The notes under the pieces: generated by a model
The model's input: only the letters and a program-made list of their open reading frames with translations
Database searches by the model: none
What the model was told of the DNA's origin: nothing
In this document: positions 24,940 through 32,512 of the stretch, piece after piece
How positions within the stretch are numbered: position 1 is the first letter of the stretch
Layout: every line of letters starts with the position of its first letter
Source: Ch67 sp964491665
GTDB lineage: Bacteria; Pseudomonadota; Gammaproteobacteria; Pseudomonadales; Ketobacteraceae
NCBI GenBank assembly: GCA_964491665.1
Contig: CAZBII010000017.1
Span: 1-44,852, forward strand
Direction: 5' to 3'
DNA: 44,852 bases
Program-made: the position numbers and the translations under genes

Positions 24940-25184
24940 AAGGAGAGTGCCCGGGCGGAGCCGGAATGTCGGGGAGATTTACAAAATTGCTGACTGGCGC
25001 GTCAGGCCGCGCATGCAAGGGATTGATAGAGCAGAAATTTCCAGGAGTGGCCCTGGAATTGCCTTGTCAGGTGGGAAGTTTGCGGTGCCGCCGGCCTTCT
25101 GTGGCGGCATCCGGGGCCAATCCAGTTTGGCCTCGACCCGTTTTACCTCGACCTTGTGCCCCGCTCGCGCGGGGCTCTTTTTTT
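24940..25184 (+). ncRNA. Candidate GGA-rich small RNA ending at an orphan terminator
   Basis: No coding gene is seen on either strand between 24848 and 25232, yet the plus strand carries a strong terminator that no plus-strand gene can use; the nearest one upstream ends at 13086. The first 135 bases (24942-25076) contain eight GGA triplets, and none occurs from there to the terminator. A hairpin TTCCAGG/CCTGGAA with a six-base loop lies near 25039-25058. GGA repeats are the hallmark of CsrB/RsmY/RsmZ RNAs that bind CsrA/RsmA. The 5' end is unknown, no convincing -10 or -35 was found, and at least one GGA lies in a stem rather than a loop, so the family assignment is speculative. Confidence 0.35.
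25158..25184 (+). terminator. Orphan rho-independent terminator on the plus strand
   Basis: GCCCCGC (25158-25164) pairs perfectly with GCGGGGC (25169-25175) around a TCGC loop, followed by TC and seven T residues. On the minus strand the hairpin is followed by CACAAGG, so it does not serve the unknown gene ending at 25233. Confidence 0.88.
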
Positions 25185-25232
25185 GGCGGGCATTTTTGCG
25201 GGAATGATTGATGATCGAAGCCGCCGCGGGCG

Positions 25233-25586
25233 TCAGGCGGCGTATTCAGCCGCGTCGACCGCACCAGACCCGACGACAGCCGGCGCTTCCTCAACGGAAC
25301 TGGCCACCGCCGACTCTGCGGGCTCCCCGGTGCCTGCCAGCAACTCTCCCTGCTGCGCATCCGGACCCAGCTCCAGCACCACCGGGCGCCCCTTCTCATC
25401 GAGCTCCAGCTCCACCACCTTGCCGCGCAGCCCGATGTCCTTGCTGTTGATTTCGATCAGGTGGTTCAGGGCCTGGTCATACCAGGGCTGGTGAAACAGC
25501 GCGGCGGAATCCTTGCCGGAAATCCATTCGCCCTTGCGGGTCAGATACTGGCCCAGCTGGTTGCGGATCACATAGGCTGATGACAT
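25233..25586 (-). CDS. Hypothetical protein (117 aa)
   Basis: I do not recognise this product. It is soluble and starts MSSAYVIRNQLGQYLTRKGE, followed by WISGKDSAALFHQPWYDQALNH, which looks like a small folded domain of about 70 residues. The remaining 45 residues are Ala, Glu and Gly rich and probably disordered. The ATG at 25586 is followed by codon use like that of the neighbours, and the frame is closed by a TGA at 25233. It lies upstream of the iron-transport region and 42 bp downstream of the ubiI stop, so it may be the last gene of the pepP-ubiH-ubiI run. Confidence 0.72.
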   Translation of the reverse strand: MSSAYVIRNQLGQYLTRKGEWISGKDSAALFHQPWYDQALNHLIEINSKDIGLRGKVVELELDEKGRPVVLELGPDAQQGELLAGTGEPAESAVASSVEEAPAVVGSGAVDAAEYAA

Positions 25587-25628
25587 GGGTAGCGCCTCTT
25601 TTTGCAGGTTGCCGTGCAGAAAATGGTA

Positions 25629-26996
25629 TCAGAAATCCGCGATCAGACCAGGTTGCGCCAGCGCCGGCAGATCGCCGTCCAGCCCCATCGCCCGCTGCAT
25701 GATTTCATTCTTGATCAGGGTGTGACGGTTGAAAAAGGCCATGCCCAGATTGCGCGCCACCCGCAGCGGCGGCACATCGATGCCGAACAGCCGCTTGAAG
25801 CCTTCCATCGCCGACATCATCAGCAGATTGTGCGGCTTGCGCCGGCGCTGGAATTTGCGCAGCACACTGAAATCATCGATGGGTAATCCGGATGCATGCG
25901 CGCGCAGGATTTCCTCCGCCAGCACCGCCGCATCCAGAAAACCGAGATTGATGCCCTGACCCGCCAGCGGATGAATGGTGTGGGCCGCATCGCCGATCAG
26001 TGCCACACCGGGCAGCACATAATCCACCGCGTGATTCTGCGTCAGCGGAAAACAGAAACGCTTGTCGGTGGCGATGACCTTGCCAAGGCGGCCTTCAAAT
26101 GCACGCGTCAGTTGCTGCAGGAAGGTGGCATCATCCAGCGCCATGATTGTCTTGGCCTGCTCATTTTCCAGCGACCAGACGATGGAACTGATATTGGAAT
26201 TTTTCGTGTGCGTGGTCTGCCGCAGCGGCAGAAACGCCAGCGGACCGGATTCCAGAAATACCTGCCGCGCGGTGTCGCCGTGCGGCTTTTCGTGCGTCAC
26301 GGTAGTAACAATCGCGCTCTGCCCGTAAGCCCAGGTGCGGCAACGAAAACCCAGCTGGTCGCGCACGCGGGAATTGGCGCCATCGGCCCCGATCAGCAGA
26401 CGTGGCTGCAGCTGCGTGCCATCGGTGAGAGTAACGCGCCAGCCACTGTAGCTGTCCTGCCGTCCGCATTCACGCCGCGCCATTTCTTCCAGCGCAGGCT
26501 CGGCCTCCACAATCCGCGCCAGCCCCGCCTGGATGAATTCCACATTCGGCAGGCTGCGCATTTTTTCAAACAGACAGAATGTCGTGACGCGGTTTTCCAC
26601 CAGATGGCCCAGCTGTTCAACGCCAGCCTGATCCGCGTGGAACTGGATATTGCCAGTGCCATCGCCATCCCACACATCCATATGGGTGAACGCCGCAACA
26701 CGGTGCTGCGCCATCGCCTCCCACACGCCCAGCCTGCGCAGGATGTTTTCCGACGCATGGGTGAGTGCACTGACGCGGGGATCGAATGTGACAGGCCACT
26801 GGGAGGACGGCGCGGGCACCTGCGGATCAATCACGACAATTTTCAGCGGCGGGGTCTGCGTGTCCGTCGCTGTCAGGCCGGCCTCGTGCAGATCCGCAAC
26901 AGTCTCGCCGGATTGCACCAGCGCGCACGCCAGCGTCAACCCTGCCATACCGGCCCCGACAATCAGCACATCCGCTGTGTTTACTGCACCGCTCAT
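25629..26996 (-). CDS. ubiI: Ubiquinone biosynthesis FAD monooxygenase, UbiI/VisC type
   Basis: The 455-residue flavoprotein has an N-terminal Rossmann motif (DVLIVGAGMAGLTLACALV) and the second FAD motif GDAAHTIHPLAGQGINLGFLD, which has the form usual for UbiI. The VTFDPRVSALT stretch is the conserved N-terminal substrate-side loop of the UbiH/COQ6 family. UbiI hydroxylates C5 of the polyprenyl-phenol ring at the inner membrane. There is an insertion of about 15 residues between the first strand and the second (TVADLHEAGLTATDTQ). The ATG overlaps the ubiH stop by four bases (ATGA), so the two are translationally coupled. Confidence 0.93.
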   Translation of the reverse strand: MSGAVNTADVLIVGAGMAGLTLACALVQSGETVADLHEAGLTATDTQTPPLKIVVIDPQVPAPSSQWPVTFDPRVSALTHASENILRRLGVWEAMAQHRVAAFTHMDVWDGDGTGNIQFHADQAGVEQLGHLVENRVTTFCLFEKMRSLPNVEFIQAGLARIVEAEPALEEMARRECGRQDSYSGWRVTLTDGTQLQPRLLIGADGANSRVRDQLGFRCRTWAYGQSAIVTTVTHEKPHGDTARQVFLESGPLAFLPLRQTTHTKNSNISSIVWSLENEQAKTIMALDDATFLQQLTRAFEGRLGKVIATDKRFCFPLTQNHAVDYVLPGVALIGDAAHTIHPLAGQGINLGFLDAAVLAEEILRAHASGLPIDDFSVLRKFQRRRKPHNLLMMSAMEGFKRLFGIDVPPLRVARNLGMAFFNRHTLIKNEIMQRAMGLDGDLPALAQPGLIADF

Positions 26997-28267
26997 GGCG
27001 TCACCCTTTTCAATTCCGCGCCGGTGTTGTGTGTGATGCCAGCGGCGTTGGCGATGTCCGGCAGACGTGTCGACACCGCGCGCCCCATCGCGTAACGCGC
27101 CACCATCCGCTTGGTGCCCTGCAGCGTGTCGAACAGCACCAGCCCGCTATTGCGCAGCACGCTAAGCAGCGGATTGCGATTGCTAAACAGATGCGTGAGC
27201 TTGTCGGAAAACTGGATGGTGTTGAACTGGTCATGCCCGCGCTGCTGCAGGTAGTGTTGCAGCAAGCGGAAATCGCCCCAGTGCTGCTGTTTTTCCCGCG
27301 CTGCACACAACACCTGTACCAGTACCGCCACATCGCGCATCGCCATGTTGAAACCCTGCCCCGCCACCGGATGCAGTCCGTGCGCTGCATTGCCCAGCAC
27401 CACCACATTGGGGCGAATCTGTTCTTCCGCCAGCGTCAGGCTGAGTGGGTAGGAAAAACGCTTGCCAACTTTCTGCAGACGGCCAATGCCTTCGCCAGCC
27501 GCCTGTTCCAGTGCGCGCAGAAAGGTTACGTCGTCGGCCGCCATCAATTCGTCTGCAGTGGTTTTGTCCACGCACCAGGTCAGACCGAGACGGTTATCGG
27601 TCTGCGGCAGAATGGCGAGCGGCCCGGTATCGGTGAAACGCTCCAGTGCAAGATTGTTGTGCGGCTTGTCGGGCGTCACGGCCGTGACAATGGCCACCTG
27701 TTCATAATCGGTAACGGTGGCACCGATGCCCAGCAGCTGTCGCGTGTGCGACTGCGCGCCATCGGCGATGATCACCAGCGGCGTGCGCACCACCTGTCCG
27801 TCGGCAAGCGTCGCCAGCACATCGCCTTCCTGATACCGCAGCGCCGCCACTTCCGCCGGCGCACGAAAATCCACATTCGCACACTGTTGCAGATGCCGGT
27901 ACAGCACCTTGCCAATCCAGCGGTTCTCGATCACATAACCCAGCGCCCGCACGCGCTCTTCCGCCGCACGAATCACGGCGCGGCCAAAACGGCCCTGATT
28001 GGTAATGTCGATGGTCTCGATCGGCACAGCATGCTCGCGCATCTCACGCCACACGCCCAGCTGCTCGAAAATATGACAGGTGCCATTGGCCAGCGCGGTA
28101 TTGCGCGCATCGTAACTGGGATGAAAATCGCCGCTGTCCTGCGGCGGCGGAAATTTTTCCACCACGCCGATGCGCAGGGAAGGATCGCGGGCGAGACAAG
28201 CCGCCAGCGAAGCCCCAACCAGACCGCCGCCGATGATCAAAATGTCATAGTGCAGCAGCGCGCTCAC
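26993..28267 (-). CDS. ubiH: 2-polyprenyl-6-methoxyphenol hydroxylase
   Basis: The 424-residue flavin monooxygenase starts with ILIIGGGLVGASLAACLA. It carries VVLGNAAHGLHPVAGQGFNM, where Asn in place of the usual Asp is typical of UbiH rather than UbiI. FHPSYDARNTALANGT is the family N-terminal signature. It adds the C1 hydroxyl in ubiquinone synthesis. The start is GTG at 28267, supported by AGAAGGTC upstream and by a four-base GTGA overlap with the pepP stop. The order pepP-ubiH-ubiI is conserved widely in gammaproteobacteria. Confidence 0.95.
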   Translation of the reverse strand: MSALLHYDILIIGGGLVGASLAACLARDPSLRIGVVEKFPPPQDSGDFHPSYDARNTALANGTCHIFEQLGVWREMREHAVPIETIDITNQGRFGRAVIRAAEERVRALGYVIENRWIGKVLYRHLQQCANVDFRAPAEVAALRYQEGDVLATLADGQVVRTPLVIIADGAQSHTRQLLGIGATVTDYEQVAIVTAVTPDKPHNNLALERFTDTGPLAILPQTDNRLGLTWCVDKTTADELMAADDVTFLRALEQAAGEGIGRLQKVGKRFSYPLSLTLAEEQIRPNVVVLGNAAHGLHPVAGQGFNMAMRDVAVLVQVLCAAREKQQHWGDFRLLQHYLQQRGHDQFNTIQFSDKLTHLFSNRNPLLSVLRNSGLVLFDTLQGTKRMVARYAMGRAVSTRLPDIANAAGITHNTGAELKRVTP

Positions 28268-29637
28268 GCGACCTTCTTCCTGCCATGACTGCTCTTGCCG
28301 CTTTTGCGTCGTGCTCTGGCTTTCGCCATCAACGCTTCAATCTCATCGGGATCTTTCGGCGCAGCGGCAGTGAGAATCCTGCGGCCTTTTTCCGTCACCA
28401 GCACATCATCCTCGATGCGGATGCCAATGCCACGCCAGCGTGCTTCCACCGTGTCGTCATCAGCGGCAACATACAGACCCGGTTCCACCGTCAGCACCAT
28501 GCCCTGCTCAAACACGCGCCACTCGTTACCCACCTTGTAATCACCCACGTCGTGCACATCCATGCCCAGCCAGTGACCGGTGCGATGCATGTAGAAACGG
28601 CGGTAACCTTCACTGGCAATCAGCTCGTCCACCTTGCCCTGCAGCAGACCCAGCTGCACCAGACCTTTCACCAGCTCCTTCAGCGCCGCCTCGTGCGGCT
28701 GGTTCCAGTGATTGCCCGGCTTCACCTGCTTGATCGCCGCCAGCTGCGCCTTCAGCACCACGTCATACAACGCGCGCTGCTCGCGGCTGAACTTGCCACC
28801 CACTGGAAACGTGCGCGTGATGTCGGACGCATAATGCTGGTACTCGGCGCCGGCATCGATCAGCACCAGATCGCCGTCTTTCAGTTCGCAATTGTTGTCG
28901 ATGTAATGCAGCACGCAGGCATTGGCACCGCCGCCGACAATACTGGAATAGGCAGGAAAGCGGCTGCCGTTACGGGAAAATTCATGCAGGAATTCCGCTT
29001 CCAGCTGAAACTCCATCATGCCCGGATGACATTTTTCCATAGCACGCAGATGGGCGCTGGCGGTCATATCTGCCGCTTCCTGCATGATGCGGATTTCCGC
29101 CGGACTCTTGAACAGGCGCATGTCGTGCAGCAAATGGTCCAGCGCAATAAATTCACCCGGCGGATGCGCGCCACTGCGCACCTTGGCGCGGATCGTGTTC
29201 ACCCAATCCATGACCTGGCGATCAAATTCCGGATCACGCCCCATCAGGTAATACACCCGCTCGCGGCCCTCGATCAGGCCCGGCAGGATTTCATCCAGAT
29301 CGCCAATCGGAAATGCATCGTCGGCGCCGAAATCCTTCACCGCACCTTCCGGGCCGGCGCGAAAACCGTTCCAGATTTCCATGGCGCGATCGCGCTCGCG
29401 GCAGAACAGCACGTACTCGCCGTGCGCGCGGCCGGGCACCAGCACCAGCACTGCTTCAGGCTCGCCAAAACCGGACAGGTAGTAAAAGTCGCTGTCCTGG
29501 CGGTAGGGGTATTCAGTATCACGGCTGCGGGTGCGGGCGGGTGCGGCGGGGACGATGGCGATGCTGTTCGGTTCCATCAGCGCCATCAGTTCACGACGGC
29601 GCTCGGCAAATTCTTTGCGGCTGATTTTCGTAGACAT
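28264..29637 (-). CDS. pepP: Xaa-Pro aminopeptidase (aminopeptidase P)
   Basis: The 457-residue enzyme has the M24 pita-bread fold with all metal ligands visible: both Asp in LVLIDAGAEYQHYASDITRT, His in HRTGHWLGMDVHDVG, and Glu in LTVEPGLYV and GIRIEDDVLV. The N-terminal creatinase-like domain begins KEFAERRRELMALMEPNSIA. It removes N-terminal residues preceding proline in the cytoplasm. The ATG at 29637 follows GCAAGGTGTC. It has a basic tail (RARRKSGKSSHGRKKVA) beyond the core fold. Confidence 0.96.
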   Translation of the reverse strand: MSTKISRKEFAERRRELMALMEPNSIAIVPAAPARTRSRDTEYPYRQDSDFYYLSGFGEPEAVLVLVPGRAHGEYVLFCRERDRAMEIWNGFRAGPEGAVKDFGADDAFPIGDLDEILPGLIEGRERVYYLMGRDPEFDRQVMDWVNTIRAKVRSGAHPPGEFIALDHLLHDMRLFKSPAEIRIMQEAADMTASAHLRAMEKCHPGMMEFQLEAEFLHEFSRNGSRFPAYSSIVGGGANACVLHYIDNNCELKDGDLVLIDAGAEYQHYASDITRTFPVGGKFSREQRALYDVVLKAQLAAIKQVKPGNHWNQPHEAALKELVKGLVQLGLLQGKVDELIASEGYRRFYMHRTGHWLGMDVHDVGDYKVGNEWRVFEQGMVLTVEPGLYVAADDDTVEARWRGIGIRIEDDVLVTEKGRRILTAAAPKDPDEIEALMAKARARRKSGKSSHGRKKVA

Positions 29638-29670
29638 TCACAGACACCTTGCGGGATGACAGGGACACAC

Positions 29671-30282
29671 TCAATGCAGTGTAGTGGACGGCGGAATCAT
29701 GCGGTCACGGTCCAGGGCGAATTCGGTGAACAGCATCAGCGCCGCCATGCGGACATACTCCAGCACTTCATAGAAGGCGCTCTCCCCCATTTCCTCTTCT
29801 TCCACATCCGTGTCCACCTGACTGATCTGCTGCAGGTCCCGCAGCGCCATCAGGCAATCCTCGCTGAAATCCTCTTTCTTGCGCTCGCCGGTGCTGCCAA
29901 AACCAGCCAGAAAGCCGGAGCACCATTCCGCCAGGGAGGTCAACCGCTGTTGCAGGGGATCTTCATCGTCGGGCAGCAGGGGCATGAAATTGAACTGGTC
30001 ATCCGTGAGTTCTTCCAGGGTGAAGTTGCGTAGCTGGAAGAACCATTCGCGGGAATCCTCCCAGGGCTCGCGCTTCACCCCCAGATTGGGCAAATAAAGC
30101 TTCAGCCAGGCCAGACCGTCCGCCTTCATTCCCCCGCTGAGCTGGCCACACAGGATGCCGTGGGCCTCCGAGGGGCTGGTCAGCGCCTGGATCTTACCCA
30201 GTTCCGCCTCCAGTTCGTAGTAGTCGAGAATGTCTTCCGGTTGCACGGCCAGGGTACCTTCGGTTTGTAACGGACCGGCCAT
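29671..30282 (-). CDS. ygfB: UPF0149/YgfB family protein
   Basis: The 203-residue acidic, helical protein shows the UPF0149 pattern: SPSEAHGILCGQLSGG near residue 37, EWCSGFLAGFG, then EDCLMALRDLQQISQ and SAFYEVLEYVRMAALMLFTE. In P. aeruginosa YgfB affects ampDh3 expression and beta-lactam tolerance by countering the TfaR/AlpA regulator; whether that applies here is unknown. It lies 33 bp upstream of pepP and diverges from the zapB-like gene. The ATG at 30282 gives the usual family length. Confidence 0.9.
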   Translation of the reverse strand: MAGPLQTEGTLAVQPEDILDYYELEAELGKIQALTSPSEAHGILCGQLSGGMKADGLAWLKLYLPNLGVKREPWEDSREWFFQLRNFTLEELTDDQFNFMPLLPDDEDPLQQRLTSLAEWCSGFLAGFGSTGERKKEDFSEDCLMALRDLQQISQVDTDVEEEEMGESAFYEVLEYVRMAALMLFTEFALDRDRMIPPSTTLH

Positions 30283-30406
30283 TGTAACACGCAGGGACTG
30301 GCTGCAAAGGCGGGAATAGGGCTATGCTTTCGATAGAGAACGTCACATCCTTTCGTGTAAAATAACAAGAATGCCGGACCCGGTCCGGCGCGGAAACCCG
30401 ACCCCC

Positions 30407-30622
30407 ATGAACAAGATTGAGCAGCTTTTCAAGAATCTGGAACACCGCGTTGACGAGTTCATCGATCTGTGTGACGAATACAAGCGTCACAACAAATTCC
30501 TGAAGACAAGGGAAGTCCAACTGACCGAGGAACGGGCCAATCTGATGAAGAAGAACGATATGGCGCGGACCAAGGTCGAATCCATGATTTCACGATTGAA
30601 GGCTCTGGAGCAGGATTCATGA
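30407..30622 (+). CDS. ZapB-like coiled-coil protein (TIGR02449 family)
   Basis: The 71-residue protein is one predicted coiled coil with heptad leucines (IEQLFKNLEHRVDEFIDLCD and VESMISRLKALEQ). Small proteins like this precede zapA in Pseudomonas and relatives. They are thought to act at the division ring, though direct evidence is limited. The ATG at 30407 fits the family start; one at 30371 would add twelve Pro/Arg-rich residues encoded close to the likely -10 (TAAAAT at 30358), so I rejected it. Its stop overlaps the zapA start by four bases (ATGA). Confidence 0.82.
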   Translation: MNKIEQLFKNLEHRVDEFIDLCDEYKRHNKFLKTREVQLTEERANLMKKNDMARTKVESMISRLKALEQDS

Positions 30623-30933
30623 GCACCCCCCTGGAAACACTGCACGTTACCATTCTCGACCGCGATTACGGCGTCAGCTGCCCCGCCGAGGAAGTGGACG
30701 ACCTGAAAACCTCGGCCAAGCTGCTGGACGAGCGCATGCGTGACATCCGCAAGAGCGGCAAGATTGTCGGCATCGAGCGCATTGCCGTGATGGCGGCACT
30801 GAACATCGCCCACGAGCTGATCAAGGCGCGCGCCGAACTGAACAGCTACGACAAGATCACCGAAAAGCACCTGTCCCGCCTCAACGACAAGATCGAACGG
30901 GCACTGGCATCTGCGCGGCAGCTGGACCTGTAA
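30619..30933 (+). CDS. zapA: Cell division protein ZapA
   Basis: The 104-residue protein matches ZapA in length and layout. The globular head shows VTILDRDYGVSCPAEEVDDL and the C-terminal coiled coil shows AVMAALNIAHELIKARAEL. ZapA tetramers cross-link FtsZ filaments at mid-cell. It is translationally coupled to the ZapB-like gene and followed by the 6S RNA gene, the order typical of gammaproteobacteria. Confidence 0.95.
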   Translation: MSTPLETLHVTILDRDYGVSCPAEEVDDLKTSAKLLDERMRDIRKSGKIVGIERIAVMAALNIAHELIKARAELNSYDKITEKHLSRLNDKIERALASARQLDL

Positions 30934-31015
30934 CGGCCGCGCGGCTACTCCCATTTCCGCTGAAATTCAACCAATCAATTTTCCCCGGCCCCGCTGTCCG
31001 CGCCGCCAAATCCGT

Positions 31016-31021
31016 TATACT
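31016..31021 (+). promoter_or_regulatory. -10 element of the 6S RNA promoter
   Basis: TATACT lies about seven bases before the predicted 5' end of ssrS. The -35 region near 30993-30998 is poor (GCTGTC), so activators or upstream elements may contribute. Confidence 0.6.
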
Positions 31022-31027
31022 GAAAAC

Positions 31028-31212
31028 TCAGTCCCCTGAGCTGCTCGCGATCTGACTTACGTCCCTGAGCCGATGCTTTTTGAATAAAACGGGGGTCTCG
31101 GCTGGTGTGGGAGTGCATGTCCGCCTGACGGAAAGCCCGAAACATCACAGAGACCACCACCTTGAACCTTGGGTTCAAGGGCAGACGTCAGTAACGGCAG
31201 ATCGGGGGACGC
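31028..31212 (+). ncRNA. ssrS: 6S RNA
   Basis: The region between zapA and ygfA has all the landmarks of 6S RNA. The 5' arm includes CAGTCCCCTGAGC and a second TCCCTGAGCCGATG block, and the 3' half includes ACCTTGAACCTTGGGTTCAAGG, almost identical to E. coli. The 3' end AGATCGGGGGACG pairs with the 5' GTCCCC. The RNA folds as an open promoter mimic and sequesters sigma-70 RNA polymerase in stationary phase. Ends are estimated to within about five bases. Confidence 0.93.
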
Positions 31213-31264
31213 TTAATTTTTCCCGCACGCCTGTCATGCCTGATTGATCCGTCCGAGGCCCTGC

Positions 31265-31939
31265 GTGACCGACCTTTCCCATGCACATGATTCCACTCCC
31301 CACCTGCCGGCAGCTATCGCCCAGGATCTGACGCCGTCAGCCGGCCCCAGCAGCAAGAACAGCTTGCGCAAGAGCCTGCGCCAGCAGCGCCGCGCCCTTT
31401 CCCGGCAACAACAGCAAGTGGCATCCATGGGAGTGTGTCGGCAACTGGCCCAGCTGCCGGTGTTCATGAACAGCCAGCGCATCGCGGCCTACATTCCCAA
31501 TGACGGCGAAGTCAGTCCGCAACCCCTGCTGGAGCTGGCCTGGCGGCTACGCAAGCAGGTCTATCTGCCGGTATTGCATCCGTTCAAAAAAGGGCATCTG
31601 CTGTTTATGGAATACCAGCCGCATCAGGCCCTGGCACTGAACCGCTTCGGCATTCCCGAGCCCCTCTGCGACCATGACAGCCGCTGCCCGGCCTGGACGC
31701 TGGATCTGGTGCTGACACCGCTGGTGGGTTTTGATGAACAGGGCAACCGGATGGGAATGGGCGGCGGCTTTTACGACCGCACGTTCGCTTTCATGCAGAC
31801 CGGCCACGCACCGCGTCGCCCACGCATGGTGGGAGTGGCCCACGAATGTCAAAAAGTGAGGGAGTTACCGTGTGAACGGTGGGATATCGGAATGGATTTT
31901 ATTGTGACGGAACAGCAGATCTACGGCACCAGCAACTGA
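31265..31939 (+). CDS. ygfA: 5-formyltetrahydrofolate cyclo-ligase
   Basis: The 224-residue enzyme carries the ATP-binding motif GNRMGMGGGFYDRTF and the N-terminal SLRKSLRQQRRALS that is typical of the family. It converts 5-formyl-THF to 5,10-methenyl-THF and so removes an inhibitor of folate enzymes. The GTG at 31265 is preceded by GAGG at good distance. A TTG further upstream would extend it by seven residues. There are about 35 extra N-terminal residues relative to E. coli YgfA. Its place after ssrS is conserved, and 6S RNA processing often yields a joint transcript. Confidence 0.92.
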   Translation: MTDLSHAHDSTPHLPAAIAQDLTPSAGPSSKNSLRKSLRQQRRALSRQQQQVASMGVCRQLAQLPVFMNSQRIAAYIPNDGEVSPQPLLELAWRLRKQVYLPVLHPFKKGHLLFMEYQPHQALALNRFGIPEPLCDHDSRCPAWTLDLVLTPLVGFDEQGNRMGMGGGFYDRTFAFMQTGHAPRRPRMVGVAHECQKVRELPCERWDIGMDFIVTEQQIYGTSN

Positions 31940-31987
31940 TACCGGCACAGCTCAAGCCGGCATCTCAGCGCTTCAATTGCCTGGTGA

Positions 31988-32113
31988 TCAGCGAATCGAA
32001 AACTGGCTGGCCACCATTTCCGGGTCGGGTTCTCCCTGGGTATAGCTGCTTGCCAGCACACCCAGTCCCAGCACCAGCATCAGCACCAGCAGCAAATCAG
32101 GTTTTTTTCTCAT
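31988..32113 (-). CDS. Small hydrophobic peptide (41 aa), unknown function
   Basis: The minus strand has an ATG at 32113 preceded by GAGGCAACGAG, a usable ribosome site, and a TGA at 31988-31990. The product starts MRKKPDLLLVLMLVLGLGVL, a basic start followed by a single membrane helix, and ends with a short polar tail (SSYTQGEPDPEMVASQFSIR). The layout is that of a small inner-membrane protein or a signal peptide with a short mature part. I do not recognise a family. It lies alone, convergent with ygfA and downstream of ilvA. Confidence 0.62.
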   Translation of the reverse strand: MRKKPDLLLVLMLVLGLGVLASSYTQGEPDPEMVASQFSIR

Positions 32114-32119
32114 CTCGTT

Positions 32120-32512
32120 GCCTCGTCAAACCTCGCCATCCTCCCTGTTTCAAACGGGTCCACCTTCCTGGCGGTCCGGACGGCCGGGTTCCATAGCGTT
32201 TTTGTTGTTGGATGCTGTCTACCGGAGTAGCAGCGGTGCCAGGGAACGGGAGCCTGTCTTTTACCTAATCAAGTTTCTATACGGAATTACCTGAGTTAAA
32301 TATAGACCACCCCAGACAGCACGCCAGTGGCAATGTGAGTGATAGCTCACAAAACAAGCAAAGGGGGAATTGGATCAGGCAAGATTCCGAACGCGAACCG
32401 GTTCAGACGCGCAAAAACTACCACGCAGCAAAAGCGTTGAAAAGTACCAGAAGAAAAAACAATGATTCACTTCCCGTTTACCGGAATAAGTGGTTCATCA
32501 GTCAGCTGCTGG
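32120..32512. other. AT-richer non-coding gap upstream of the small peptide gene
   Basis: No convincing gene was found in these roughly 390 bases between the ilvA stop and the small peptide gene. The base composition drops visibly from about 32260 to 32510 compared with flanking genes. It contains the inverted repeat at 32334-32351. Short frames lack ribosome sites and look random. Confidence 0.6.
32334..32351. repeat. Inverted repeat TGTGAG-N6-CTCACA
   Basis: Perfect six-base arms lie at 32334-32339 and 32346-32351. It resembles a CRP/Vfr site, but TGTGA and TCACA are 8 bp apart instead of the required 6, so it may be a site for another dimeric regulator. Confidence 0.5.

Noticed and set aside
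28285..30033. A plus-strand frame of 582 codons opposite pepP and ygfB
   Set aside because: It has no recognisable domain and the His/Gln-rich composition of a shadow frame over two well-supported genes.
32334..32351. CRP/Vfr binding site
   Set aside because: TGTGA and TCACA are 8 bp apart rather than 6, so the standard site geometry is not met; kept only as an inverted repeat.
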